Positions 8,002 to 17,492 of a stretch of DNA of 64,000 bases are shown here, one piece after another. The DNA comes from Paenibacillus sp. FSL K6-3182 (GTDB taxonomy: Bacteria > Bacillota > Bacilli > Paenibacillales > Paenibacillaceae). The DNA lies in NCBI RefSeq assembly GCF_037976325.1, contig NZ_CP150265.1:696001-760000 (forward strand), read 5' to 3'. The position numbers and the translations under genes were made by a program. The stretch's first letter is position 1. Every line of letters begins with the position of its first letter. The notes under the pieces were generated by a model. The model was not told where the DNA came from and made no database searches. It worked only from the letters and a program-made list of their open reading frames with translations.

Positions 8002-9537
8002 ATGACTAAGACAGATGTCGTGTTAGAGCTGAAAGGGATAACCAAAAGATTCCCCGGCGTAGTCGCTAATGATTCGATTAGCTTGCAGCTAAAGCGTGGA
8101 GAAATTCATGCTTTGCTCGGGGAAAATGGATCAGGGAAATCCACCCTAATGAGTATCGTATTCGGATTATATCAGCCAGACGAAGGCGAGATTCATGTAA
8201 ATGGGAAGCATGAGCTGATGGATAGTCCAAACAAGGCGATCGAGCTCGGGATTGGGATGGTACATCAGCATTTTAAATTGGTAGAGCCGTTTACGGTAAC
8301 GGAAAATATCATTCTCGGGATGGAACCCAAAAAGGGTATGAAGATTGATATTAAAGGGGCAAGTAAAAAGGTTAAAGAACTATCTGAACGTTATAAGCTT
8401 GATGTTGATCCAATGGCAACCATCGAATCGATCAGTGTAGGGATGCAGCAGCGCGTAGAAATTTTAAAAACACTATACCGCGGAGCAGATATTCTAATCT
8501 TTGATGAGCCTACTGCTGTGTTAACGCCACAAGAGATCACAGAATTACTGGCTATTATGAAGCGTCTTGTCGCTGAGGGCAAATCTATTATCCTCATTAC
8601 TCATAAGCTTAAGGAAATTATGGAAATAGCAGATACTTGCACCATTATTCGGCGCGGTAAGCGGATTGAAAGTGTGGAAGTCGCATCGAGCGATGCGCAG
8701 CAATTAGCGGAAAAAATGGTCGGCAAAGAAGTTAATTTTAAAACTGCAAAAAGAGCAGCTAACCCGAAAAAAGCGTTATTAGAAGTGAAAAATTTGGTGG
8801 TTACAGGCAGTAACGGCAAGGCCGCTGTTAATAATCTCAGCTTCTCCGTACGGGCGGGCGAGATTGTCGGTATTGCTGGTGTAGACGGCAATGGCCAGTC
8901 TGAGTTAATTGAAGCTTTAACGGGTATGCAAAGCATACGTTCAGGTGAAATTTGGCTGCAAGGCAAAAGCATCGCCAATCTTGCTCCGCGTACGATTTCT
9001 GAAGCGGGAATGTCACATATTCCGCAGGATCGGCATAAACATGGACTCGTTCTGGACTTTTCTGTCAGTGAAAATACAATTTTGCAAACGTATTATCAAC
9101 CAGAAATAAGCAAGCATGGTTTTATTAATAAGAAAACGATGGATGACATGGCAACGCGGTTAGTGAACGAGTTCGATATACGCACACCGGGCATTGATAC
9201 ATTCGTTCGTTCAATGTCAGGAGGAAACCAACAAAAAATCATTATCGCACGCGAAATCGATAAAAATCCGCAGGTCTTGATTGCGGCTCAGCCTACGAGA
9301 GGGCTGGACGTAGGGGCGATTGAATTTGTGCATCAGCAGTTAATCGCAGAACGTGATCAAGGCAAGGCTGTTTTGCTGATTTCGTTTGAGCTGGATGAAA
9401 TACTCAATGTAGCAGACCGTATTCTGGTCCTATTCGGTGGACAAATTGTTGGAGAAACCACGCCAGAAACAACAAATGATCAGCAATTAGGAATGATGAT
9501 GGCAGGCAAGCATGAAGGAGAAGGCATCCATGAATAA
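8002..9537 (+). CDS. Nucleoside ABC transporter ATPase, two-domain (NupO-like)
   Basis: Energy-coupling subunit with two ABC domains in one 511-residue chain, the sugar/nucleoside (RbsA/NupO) layout. Domain 1 shows Walker A GENGSGKST near residue 40, ISVGMQQRVEI as signature and IFDEPTAVLTP as Walker B. Domain 2 shows GVDGNGQSELIEAL in place of a normal Walker A, MSGGNQQKIIIARE and AAQPTRGLDVGA. The degenerate second site is normal for this family. The start is the ATG behind GGGGAGGG, not the upstream in-frame ATG. It overlaps the next permease gene by 8 bases, so the two are translationally linked. Confidence 0.93.
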   Translation: MTKTDVVLELKGITKRFPGVVANDSISLQLKRGEIHALLGENGSGKSTLMSIVFGLYQPDEGEIHVNGKHELMDSPNKAIELGIGMVHQHFKLVEPFTVTENIILGMEPKKGMKIDIKGASKKVKELSERYKLDVDPMATIESISVGMQQRVEILKTLYRGADILIFDEPTAVLTPQEITELLAIMKRLVAEGKSIILITHKLKEIMEIADTCTIIRRGKRIESVEVASSDAQQLAEKMVGKEVNFKTAKRAANPKKALLEVKNLVVTGSNGKAAVNNLSFSVRAGEIVGIAGVDGNGQSELIEALTGMQSIRSGEIWLQGKSIANLAPRTISEAGMSHIPQDRHKHGLVLDFSVSENTILQTYYQPEISKHGFINKKTMDDMATRLVNEFDIRTPGIDTFVRSMSGGNQQKIIIAREIDKNPQVLIAAQPTRGLDVGAIEFVHQQLIAERDQGKAVLLISFELDEILNVADRILVLFGGQIVGETTPETTNDQQLGMMMAGKHEGEGIHE

Positions 9538-10600
9538 AATAATGAGTATTTTCAAACGGGAATCTGCACTTATCCCTCTTGTTGCCATTGTTATGGGTTT
9601 GCTATTAGGCGCCATTATTATGTGGATTGGCGGGTACGATCCCGTGCTGGCCTATAAATCGCTAATCGAAAAAATATTTGGCAGCCGTTACGATTTTGGA
9701 GAAGCTATGCGTACGATTGTACCGCTTATGATGAGCGGCTTGGCCGTAGCGATCGCTTTTCGTTCTGGCATGTTTAATATTGGCGTAGACGGTCAGATTA
9801 TTATGGGATCGCTCGGCGCCTTAATTGTAGGCACACAGTTTAGTCTGCCACCTGTGCTGCATGCGCTGCTGGCTGTTCTAGTTGGCGCCTTGCTTGGCGG
9901 AATGTGGGGAGCGCTAGTGGGTTATATTAAGGCAAAACGTGGTATTAATGAAGTGATTACCAGCATCATGCTTAATTTTATTGCGCTTTATTTGGCGAAT
10001 TATATTATTCGGACGTTCATCCCGCAAGCAGGTACACAACGATCTGCCTTGATTCATGAATCCGCGAGTATTCAGATTAGCTGGCTCTCAGAGCTGATGG
10101 ATGGCGCACGTATCCACTGGGGATTTGTGATTGCGATTGTTGCGGTTATTTTTTACCACATCTATTTAACCAAGACCACATGGGGTTATGAGCTGCGGGC
10201 AGTTGGGCTTAATTCTGATGCTGCAAAATATGCAGGAATGAAGGTTTCGAATGTTATGGTTCGTACCATGTTTATTTCAGGCGTATTTGGCGGTTTGATT
10301 GGTACCTTTGAAGTGTTAGGCGTGTTCAACTATGTGGCTATCAACTCGGTTTCATCTGGTCTAGGTTTTGATGGTATAGCTGTAGCTTTGCTTGGCGGCA
10401 ATAGCGCACTTGGCGTATTCCTCTCCGCGTCTCTCATTGGGAGCCTTACCTATGGTTCACAAGGCATGAGCTTTGGTGCAGAGGTGCCAGGCGAAATTAT
10501 TCGGATGATTATTGCATTTATTATCTTTTTTGTTGCTGCACCAGGCATCGTTAAGTTGCTTTTCCGGACGATTAAACTAAAATCAAAGAAGAAGGTGTGA
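9530..10600 (+). CDS. Nucleoside ABC transporter permease (NupP-like)
   Basis: Membrane subunit of 356 residues with about eight to ten hydrophobic helices and the BPD_transp_2 motif GMFNIGVDGQIIMGSLGA near residue 78. EVITSIMLNFIALYLANYI follows, both typical of the branched-chain-amino-acid/nucleoside permease class. The start is the ATG preceded by AAGGAG, which lies inside the ATPase gene. An upstream in-frame ATG has no ribosome site. It pairs with the next permease to form the channel. Confidence 0.92.
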   Translation: MNKIMSIFKRESALIPLVAIVMGLLLGAIIMWIGGYDPVLAYKSLIEKIFGSRYDFGEAMRTIVPLMMSGLAVAIAFRSGMFNIGVDGQIIMGSLGALIVGTQFSLPPVLHALLAVLVGALLGGMWGALVGYIKAKRGINEVITSIMLNFIALYLANYIIRTFIPQAGTQRSALIHESASIQISWLSELMDGARIHWGFVIAIVAVIFYHIYLTKTTWGYELRAVGLNSDAAKYAGMKVSNVMVRTMFISGVFGGLIGTFEVLGVFNYVAINSVSSGLGFDGIAVALLGGNSALGVFLSASLIGSLTYGSQGMSFGAEVPGEIIRMIIAFIIFFVAAPGIVKLLFRTIKLKSKKKV

Positions 10601-10603
10601 CAG

Positions 10604-11557
10604 ATGGAGGTAATTGGCAATTTACTAAATGGGACGCTCGTATTCTCAACTGCCCTTATCTTTGCTGCACTCGGTGGACTCATTTCCGAACGCTCAGGAG
10701 TCATTAATATTGGACTGGAAGGGTTTATGGTATCGGGAGCCTTCTTCTCTGCAATAACGACTCATTATGCGGAGATAGCGGGCTTTGGCGGTTTCTCCCC
10801 TTGGTTAGGCTTGCTTGGAGCCTTCCTATTTACCATTATTTTTTCTAGCATTCATGCGGTCGCCTCGATTACATTTAAGGCGAATCAGGTTGTAAGCGGG
10901 GTTGTTATCAATATTCTCGCAGCAAGCTCAACGTTCTTTTTCGTAAAATTACTTTTTGACGGCTCAGCAGAAACACCGCTTCTAACGACTGTATTTCATA
11001 AGGTGACGATTCCTTATTTAAGCGACATTCCGTTCATTGGCAATGTGTTCTTCAATGCCTATCCGACTACGTATATTGCCATTGCATTAGTCATCGCCCT
11101 ATTTTCTTATTTGTTTAAGACCTCAGGTGGACTAAGGCTTCGTTCTGTTGGTGAACATCCAAGCGCAGCAGACACGGTTGGAATAAAAGTAAATCGCACA
11201 CGCTATATCGCTGTTATTTTAAGCGGATCACTTGCAGCTCTTGGCGGAGCAACGATTGTACTTACCTCAAATGGTAACTTTGCTTTTAATACCATTTCAG
11301 GACAAGGCTATATTGCGCTTGCGGCTGTTATTTTTGGAAAATGGAATCCGATTGGCGTGATGCTTGCTTCACTATTTTTTGGCTTAGCCCAAGCAGCAAA
11401 GGACCAATTGCAAATCTTTGATTTTGCTGCTAGCATTCCAAATGAGTTCTTCTATATGTTTCCATACGTCTTAACATTACTCGTATTAATTGGAGCAGTA
11501 GGGAAAGCTCGTTCACCCAAAGCATTAGGGGAACCCTATGATGTTGGGAAACGATAA
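10604..11557 (+). CDS. Nucleoside ABC transporter permease (NupQ-like)
   Basis: Second membrane subunit of the nucleoside importer. The 317-residue protein has about eight helices and the family motif ERSGVINIGLEGFMVSGAFF near residue 29, which parallels the IGVDGQ motif of the first permease. It starts three bases after the NupP-like stop codon with a GAAGGTG ribosome site, so the four transporter genes form one operon. NupQ of Bacillus transports guanosine; the exact substrate range here is inferred. Confidence 0.92.
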   Translation: MEVIGNLLNGTLVFSTALIFAALGGLISERSGVINIGLEGFMVSGAFFSAITTHYAEIAGFGGFSPWLGLLGAFLFTIIFSSIHAVASITFKANQVVSGVVINILAASSTFFFVKLLFDGSAETPLLTTVFHKVTIPYLSDIPFIGNVFFNAYPTTYIAIALVIALFSYLFKTSGGLRLRSVGEHPSAADTVGIKVNRTRYIAVILSGSLAALGGATIVLTSNGNFAFNTISGQGYIALAAVIFGKWNPIGVMLASLFFGLAQAAKDQLQIFDFAASIPNEFFYMFPYVLTLLVLIGAVGKARSPKALGEPYDVGKR

Positions 11558-11572
11558 AAGGTGGTTATACAC

Positions 11573-12859
11573 TTGGGAAGTCGATTGCAGAAAATGTTCC
11601 ATATTGAAAAAGAAAACACGACGGTACGTACGGAGTTAGTTGCAGGAACAACTTCATTTATGACGGTTGCCTATATCATTGCGGTCAATGGAGCCATCTT
11701 GCAGCTAGCCGGCATGCCTTATGAAGCAGCTACGATTGTTACAGTAATCTGCTCTTTTATCGGTTGTATGCTGATGGCGCTTTGGGCGAAGTCACCGTTA
11801 ATTCTCGTGCCTGGGATGGGAGACAATGCATTTTTTGTTTTCACATTGGTATTCTCGTTAGGACTTACGTGGCAGCAAGCACTTGCAGCAGTATTTTTGG
11901 CGGGTATTGTATTTATGTTAACTGCGGTAACGAAAGGGGCCGACTATTTATCGCGCTCGATCCCGACGTCGATGATTAACGCCATGACCGCCGGTATTGG
12001 TCTTTTTATTGCTTTTCTAGGCTTGAAAAATGGGGGGATCATCGTTGCGAGCGAAGGAACTTTCGTTACTTTGGCTAAGCTGAGTGATCCTTATGCCCTA
12101 ACGACGATATTGACTTTATTGATTGCGATTCCGCTTTTCATGCGAAATGTAAAAGGCAGCTTTTTAATTGCTATTATCGCAGGTACAGGCATTGGTGCGC
12201 TGCTTGGTATCGTCGATTTTTCAACATTACGTGATTTTAGTATTTCCTTTAATGGGTACGGAGAGTTGTTTTTTGCCTTGGACTTTAGCGGGATCGGCAC
12301 GCTTAATTTTTGGACAGCCGTTTTTTCGCTATCGATGGTCATTATTTTTCAAAATATGGGCGCCCAGCTTGGGATGCTTCCAGACAAGGCGAAGTTCCGC
12401 AGGTCTTTTCAGGCTAACTCTGTATCGGTTATAAGTGCAGGTCTTCTGGGTTGTAGTCCGATGACGACAGCAGCTGAGTCTGCAACAGGCATTGCATCAG
12501 GCGGGAGAACGGGGCTAACCTCATTTACAACGGGAATTTTGTTTATTCCTGCTTTGTTTATGATTCCGCTTTTCAAAATAATCCCAAACAGTGCAATTGC
12601 GCCTGTACTCATCATTGTTGGCTGTCTTATGTTCCAGAGCATTAAGGAGATTCCGTTCAACGATTTTACAGAAGCTTTTCCTGCTTATCTGATGATGGCA
12701 ATTATGCCGCTATCCTTTAGTATCGCGAACGGGATTGCGTTTGGTTTCATTGCCTACCCAATTCTGAAGCTGGTCACAGGCCGAAGAAAAGAAGTATCGA
12801 TAACGATGTACGTCATCGCATTTTTCTTCTTGCTTTATTTTATTTTGGGATCGATTTAA
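11573..12859 (+). CDS. NCS2 family purine (adenine/guanine/hypoxanthine-type) permease
   Basis: Proton-coupled nucleobase transporter of the AzgA-like NCS2 branch (PbuG/PbuO relatives), about 428 residues with 10-12 predicted membrane helices. Family marks include ELVAGTTSFMTVAYIIAVN near the N-terminus, LVPGMGDNAFFVFTLV near residue 80 and GCSPMTTAAESATGIASGGR near 300. The TTG start is chosen because AAAGGTGG lies 8 bases before it; a GTG 12 bases upstream lacks a ribosome site. It follows the Nup-like operon by a few bases, so the unit imports both nucleosides and free bases. A dispersed-repeat hairpin downstream probably ends transcription. Confidence 0.92.
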   Translation: MGSRLQKMFHIEKENTTVRTELVAGTTSFMTVAYIIAVNGAILQLAGMPYEAATIVTVICSFIGCMLMALWAKSPLILVPGMGDNAFFVFTLVFSLGLTWQQALAAVFLAGIVFMLTAVTKGADYLSRSIPTSMINAMTAGIGLFIAFLGLKNGGIIVASEGTFVTLAKLSDPYALTTILTLLIAIPLFMRNVKGSFLIAIIAGTGIGALLGIVDFSTLRDFSISFNGYGELFFALDFSGIGTLNFWTAVFSLSMVIIFQNMGAQLGMLPDKAKFRRSFQANSVSVISAGLLGCSPMTTAAESATGIASGGRTGLTSFTTGILFIPALFMIPLFKIIPNSAIAPVLIIVGCLMFQSIKEIPFNDFTEAFPAYLMMAIMPLSFSIANGIAFGFIAYPILKLVTGRRKEVSITMYVIAFFFLLYFILGSI

Positions 12860-12879
12860 GATGGAATTGTGGAAAAAGT

Positions 12880-12966
12880 GGAGATACGATATGTAGGATT
12901 TAAATACATCGCTAAGTAGGCAATAGGCCTTGAGCGGTGTATTTTTTTATGTTCTGAATCAACAGG
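12880..12966. repeat. Dispersed hairpin repeat (copy 2), terminator-like
   Basis: ATGTAGGATTTAAATACATC begins the hairpin, whose arms are AAATACATCGCT and AGCGGTGTATTT. Seven T follow, then GAATCAACAG, a one-box form of the TCAAC flank. It probably terminates the nucleoside operon. Confidence 0.8.
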
Positions 12967-13063
12967 GAGCTATTGCTTAAGCTAGAGTCGTATCGGCGTC
13001 TCAACAGCGCTATAATATGGATATAAGATGTAATACGAAAAACGTTACGAGGAGGCTTAGCCG

Positions 13064-14305
13064 ATGAGTGGACTGTTGGAGCGTCTTCGCAAGGGTTATG
13101 GTAAAAAGCTCGTTTCGCTGCATGCTTGGAACGGCTGGATTGTCGTTATTTTGGCACTAACAGGGCTTATACTGGTGGGCGGCTTCTGGCGCGGCGTTCT
13201 TGGGGAGGTTCGCGTTTGGATAAAGTGGGCACATGTCGTTGTCGGTATAGCATCCATCCTGCCTGTTGTCTATTATCTGGCGCTGGCGGGCAAGCATTGG
13301 AAGCAGCTGAAGCAAAAACCATGGCAAAGATTTAATGTACTTGTCGTGTTAGGCTTATTGCTGGGCTGGTTCGGATCGGGCGTGCTGCTATGGCAGTTTA
13401 GAGCCGTCGGGCCAAGCGTGTCTAATGTGGCATTAGTCATTCATGATCTCCTTACATGGGTTGGTCTTCCTTATATCATTTATCATTCCATCACGCGGGT
13501 CAAATGGCTGAAAGAGCCGAATCGCCGTACCGTCAAAAACGAGCAGAAGGAAGAGGGCGTCATCCATCCAGCGGGAGCGCCTCAGCCGGTGTATACGCGC
13601 AAAGCGTTCATTCGCGGTGCAATTGGCATAGGTTTGGCTGTTACGATCGGGCCTTCTTTTCTGAAATGGCTCGGGAACTCGCTTGGAAGTGTAGGGGGAA
13701 GCCAGAGCATCGATAAGCTGATCGAAAATGATGCAAATATGCTTCTGCCAGCCCCGCAGCCGCTGCCTGCTTCAGCCCCGCCAACGGGTGGAGGAGCTGT
13801 TGGACAGTTCCGTGTATACACGGTAACGCCGATTCCCTCTTATACAAATGCGGATTGGAACTTTACGATAGACGGGTTAGTCGATAAGACATTTAAGTGG
13901 GATTGGAAACAGTTTGTGGCGCTGAAGCGAACGGTGCAGGTCAGTGATTTTCACTGTGTGACCGGTTGGTCCGTTTACAAAAACACGTGGGAGGGTATTC
14001 CACTTAAAGAATTGCTGAAAATGGCGGGTGTGCAGTCCGGTGCGGAGACGGTGAAGCTTTACTCGGGTGATGGCGTATATACAGATACCCTTACACTTGA
14101 GCAGGCCGACATGGATGATGTAATGGTGGCGGTCATGCATGATGGGAAGCCGATCCCGAGTGATCTCGGCGGACCGGTTCGTCTCATTGTGCCGAAAATG
14201 TATGCCTATAAGTCCGTAAAATGGTTAAACCGAATTGAGCTGATTAAAGGCGAGCATGTGGGGTACTGGGAAGCTCGTGGATATGCGAACGATGCGTGGG
14301 TGTAG
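13064..14305 (+). CDS. Membrane cytochrome b-like / molybdopterin oxidoreductase fusion
   Basis: The 413-residue protein joins two modules. Residues about 15-150 hold four hydrophobic helices with spaced histidines (LHAWNGW, WAHVVVG, IHDLLTW, YHSITR), as in di-heme cytochrome b561/thiosulfate-reductase gamma types. A further helix follows at about 183-203. From about residue 260 on there is a sulfite-oxidase/YedY-type molybdopterin domain with FHCVTGWS. Cys298 is the expected Mo ligand, and GGPVRLIVPKMYAYKS is a family mark. The second domain should face outward. RKAFIRG before the helix recalls a weak Tat motif. Start ATG follows GAGGAGG. Substrate and electron partner unknown. Confidence 0.85.
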   Translation: MSGLLERLRKGYGKKLVSLHAWNGWIVVILALTGLILVGGFWRGVLGEVRVWIKWAHVVVGIASILPVVYYLALAGKHWKQLKQKPWQRFNVLVVLGLLLGWFGSGVLLWQFRAVGPSVSNVALVIHDLLTWVGLPYIIYHSITRVKWLKEPNRRTVKNEQKEEGVIHPAGAPQPVYTRKAFIRGAIGIGLAVTIGPSFLKWLGNSLGSVGGSQSIDKLIENDANMLLPAPQPLPASAPPTGGGAVGQFRVYTVTPIPSYTNADWNFTIDGLVDKTFKWDWKQFVALKRTVQVSDFHCVTGWSVYKNTWEGIPLKELLKMAGVQSGAETVKLYSGDGVYTDTLTLEQADMDDVMVAVMHDGKPIPSDLGGPVRLIVPKMYAYKSVKWLNRIELIKGEHVGYWEARGYANDAWV

Positions 14306-14440
14306 TTTTTTTGTACTATTTTACAGGTAATCCAACCTCTATAATGCACGTTGGTGATATGATCAGGGTAGATAGATATGGTATAAACGGAGTGAATAGC
14401 TGCTATAGAATGAAATATGGTGACGGGGAAGGTGCTGTTA

Positions 14441-15298
14441 TTGAGTAATGGGAGTATTTTGCATCAGACATTTACGTTGGAGCTGGACCCGGGAGTGTAT
14501 GTAAGAGGCGATATAAGAGTGAAGGAAGATGGGGGACGCAAACCGGTCCTCCTCTTTGTGCATGGTTTTAAAGGGTTCAAGGATTGGGCGTTCTTCCCTT
14601 ATGCAGCCGAGCAATTCGCGGGTCAGGACTTTGCGGTAATTACGTTCAACTTTTCGTTTAACGGCGTTAATGAACATGATTTTGACGAGCTGGATAAGTT
14701 CGGGATGAACACCTACACGCAGGAGCAAAAGGATTTGTCAGCTGTGCTTGCAGCATTGCTCGAGGGCAAACTTCCGCTTGATGAACAGATGGATAAGCAG
14801 CAAATTTTCATAGTAGGGCATAGCCGCGGCGGAGGGAATAGCGTAATATTCGCAGCCGAGCATCCTGAAATTCGCGGCGTAGTAACATGGAACGGAATAG
14901 CGAAGGCAAATCTGTTTGGAGAAGATTTCCGCGAGCAGGTATTGCGGGATGGGGTAGGCTATGTGACGAATGCAAGGACAAAGCAGGAAATGCCGATTAA
15001 CGCTGCGTTTTTTGAGGATTTGGATCGGAATCGAATGCGCTTCGCTATCACAGCTAAAGCGGCGTCACTTCGAACGCCTGTGTTATTCATTCAAGGAACG
15101 GGGGATGCTGGGCGATTGCTTACAGGATACTATCTGCTCCAAGCTGCTGCTCCGCAGCATCGTTTTTCACCGCTGGAAGGAGCGAACCATACTTTTGGAG
15201 CGGTGCATCCTTTTGCAGGGACGACGGATGATTTGGAGAAGGCGATTGAAATAACGGGAGCGTTTTTTGCTTTGTTGCTGCAGCGACCGTCGGAGTGA
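14441..15298 (+). CDS. Alpha/beta hydrolase (dienelactone-hydrolase-like)
   Basis: About 285 residues, alpha/beta fold. The oxyanion loop FVHGFKGFKDWAFF is near residue 40, and the nucleophile elbow IVGHSRGGGN puts Ser near residue 127. A late Asp (GTGDAGRLL) and His (EGANHTFGAVHPF) complete a plausible triad. The TTG start is preferred because GGGGAAGG lies 8 bases before it; an ATG 24 bases upstream has no ribosome site. It precedes the sulfurtransferase by about 100 bases in the same direction. Similar to peptidase/esterase-type single-domain hydrolases; substrate unknown. Confidence 0.82.
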   Translation: MSNGSILHQTFTLELDPGVYVRGDIRVKEDGGRKPVLLFVHGFKGFKDWAFFPYAAEQFAGQDFAVITFNFSFNGVNEHDFDELDKFGMNTYTQEQKDLSAVLAALLEGKLPLDEQMDKQQIFIVGHSRGGGNSVIFAAEHPEIRGVVTWNGIAKANLFGEDFREQVLRDGVGYVTNARTKQEMPINAAFFEDLDRNRMRFAITAKAASLRTPVLFIQGTGDAGRLLTGYYLLQAAAPQHRFSPLEGANHTFGAVHPFAGTTDDLEKAIEITGAFFALLLQRPSE

Positions 15299-15401
15299 TA
15301 GTGCGGAGTGTCTTGATGAAGAGAGCGATAGATGATCATCAAGAAATGATTGATATGCGAGCGGCAGCACTATTTTAGAAATAGTAGAGGAGATGGATGA
15401 G

Positions 15402-16250
15402 ATGACCTATTTTAAAAAAGCGGATTGGGTGCTGGAGCAGCTTGGTGTGAATGGTACGGTAATTGTGGATGCGCGCTACGCGCTTAACGATTCCGAGGCG
15501 GGTAAGCGAGCGTATACAGAAGCTCATATTCCCGGTGCTTATTACTTGAATCTAAGCGAGGATCTCTCCAGTCCAAAGCGTCCGAATGGAGAAGGCGGTC
15601 GTCATCCATTGCCGGAGCCGCGGGTGCTAGCAGATATTCTTGAACGGATTGGCATTGGCAATCATATGACAGTTATCGCATATGACGATCAAGGCGGCGC
15701 GATGGCATCCCGTCTGCGCTGGCTGCTGCAATGGCTTGGGCATGATGGACAAGTCTATTTAATAGAGGGCGGATTCGCAGGCTGGCAAGCGGCGGGATAT
15801 CCGGTTAGCAAGGATGTCCCTTCTTTAATAGAAGGAATTAAATTTAATGTAAACGTTCGTGATGAGATGCTTGTTAGCCAAGCTGATGTAAAGGCTCGAG
15901 TTGGCAAAGTGGGAACGGTGGTCATCGATTCCCGTGAAGCCCCTCGCTATCGCGGCGAAGTAGAACCGCTTGATCCTAAGGCTGGGCATATTCCAGGCGC
16001 GATCAATCGATTCTGGAACGAAGGCAAACGCGCCGACGGCAGCTGGAAATCACCAGAGGAGCAGAAGCTTCGCTTCAACGGATTATCGCAGGACGATGAG
16101 ATTATCGTGTACTGCGGCTCAGGCGTGACGGCTACGCCGAACGTATTCGCATTGCAAGACGCAGGCTTCCGCAATGTGAAGCTGTATGCGGGGAGTTGGA
16201 GTGATTGGAGTTCCAGTAAGGAGAATCCGGTTGCGGTAGGGGAAGAGTAA
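15402..16250 (+). CDS. Thiosulfate/3-mercaptopyruvate sulfurtransferase (copy 1)
   Basis: Two rhodanese domains in 282 residues, the standard length for SseA/TST enzymes that move sulfane sulfur to thiol acceptors. The N-terminal domain is inactive-type (AYDDQGGAMASRLRW). The second domain carries the linker DSREAPRYRGEVEP and the active loop YCGSGVTATPN with catalytic Cys238. The ATG at 15402 is chosen for its AGAGGAG at correct spacing; the ATG 9 bases earlier abuts the ribosome site. A paralogue lies at 35117-35971, and three orphan copies of this gene's 3' end occur in the following 12 kb. The stop is followed at once by dispersed repeat copy 3. Confidence 0.92.
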   Translation: MTYFKKADWVLEQLGVNGTVIVDARYALNDSEAGKRAYTEAHIPGAYYLNLSEDLSSPKRPNGEGGRHPLPEPRVLADILERIGIGNHMTVIAYDDQGGAMASRLRWLLQWLGHDGQVYLIEGGFAGWQAAGYPVSKDVPSLIEGIKFNVNVRDEMLVSQADVKARVGKVGTVVIDSREAPRYRGEVEPLDPKAGHIPGAINRFWNEGKRADGSWKSPEEQKLRFNGLSQDDEIIVYCGSGVTATPNVFALQDAGFRNVKLYAGSWSDWSSSKENPVAVGEE

Positions 16251-16375
16251 GAGCTGAGAGGTGTATAGTAGTATGGATGATTTGAATACATCGCTATGTA
16301 GGGCATCTGCCTTCGGCGATGTATTTTTTATGATCAGAGTCAACACGGAATCAACATTCGCTCTCCGAAAATACT
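16246..16375. repeat. Dispersed hairpin repeat (copy 3)
   Basis: It begins at the sulfurtransferase stop. TAGTATGGATGATTTGAA leads into the arms AATACATCGC and GCGATGTATT with six T, then AGTCAACACGGAATCAACA (two TCAAC boxes) and a conserved GAAAATACTTTC tail. It probably ends sulfurtransferase transcription. Confidence 0.85.
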
Positions 16376-16886
16376 TTCATGAAGCTCCGGGACAAACGTA
16401 CGTTTGCATGCTCTCAGATACATTGTACAGCACTCGCGCATGCACATCCTCGCTGATACATGTACACAAAGAAGGTCGGCAGTCCTCCTCTTTAGAGAGG
16501 TTCTGACCCCTCTTTATGTAAAATAAGAAATTGCTACATTGCGTTTCACTTCGGTCATACAGACATAGAGTCAACAAATTTCACAGCGTTACAAACCAAT
16601 CAACAGAAAATCAACGAATGTATTAATCAGGACGTAGTTATTATATTTGGTTTATATCACAATTCTTCTTTAATGGAGATGTTGCAGAGAGTGACTTGCG
16701 AGTAAAGCTATTTTTTAGTACACACTGAGACTGACTAAAATTTTCACTCAGGCGTAAGGAGTTATTTCTTCAATACATAGTTCAAATATCATGCTACATT
16801 CAATTTCAAATAGTTGTAAAATATCCAGTATTATTTGTTGGATTCGCGATTTATATGTGATTTTATAAAAGGATGGAAGAGGTAAT
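16376..16886. other. Intergenic region, no gene recognised
   Basis: AT-rich DNA between repeat copy 3 and a degraded reading frame. It has scattered short inverted repeats (ACGTACGT near 16396) and one further GAGTCAACAA box near 16568. No reading frame with a ribosome site and coding-like composition was found. Confidence 0.4.
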
Positions 16887-17084
16887 TTGGACTGGTTAAC
16901 TTTTGTTTCAGAGATACTAAAAACATTGGCTTGGCCTATATCTGTTTAGGTAATTAATGACTTCTGGCTACTTGCTGAAGAAGCATTGCGAAACTTAGCT
17001 GAGAAGAACCAGCTTAGGAGTATGAATAGGCCACCAGTTCAAATACTAAGAGATTTATATGATAAGGAACGAAGCAGTACATAA
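16887..17084 (+). pseudogene. Degraded small membrane-protein gene
   Basis: A TTG start behind GGAAGAGG opens a frame reading LDWLTFVSEILKTLAWPISV, a membrane-helix start seen in small hypothetical proteins. An in-frame TAG follows at 16947, and the same frame then continues for 45 codons with an amphipathic, coding-like stretch (WLLAEEALRNLAEKNQLRS). This looks like a gene with an internal deletion plus a nonsense mutation. Product and function unknown. Confidence 0.4.
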
Positions 17085-17492
17085 CAATGCATTTAGTGTT
17101 AGTCCGAGTAAATCTAATGAGTAAATAAATTTGTCCTTCCGTGTTCTAGTTGGTTTTAATAATTTACTTGATGAAAGAAAACTAGGATAGTTTATTGGAA
17201 GAAAGTGAATAAATTACAGGCAAGGGAAATACCGCCTAGCAAAGATTCAATTAATAAAGATTCATCTTTATGTGTGAGTTTATTTTCTCTTAGCTGTCGT
17301 ACTTTATTCTACAATCCGTAGGGTGAAAATGCAATTAAAGAAGACCACTCCCTGAAGAAGTGGCCATTTGTCTATATGCTGAAGTGTAATCCTTGATACG
17401 TCAATCTTTTAAAAATATGTAGAATTTAATTCATATTTTTTGCTTCTCTATCATAACAAATTGATTTAATAGGTTTACTTGTGGGGAAGATA

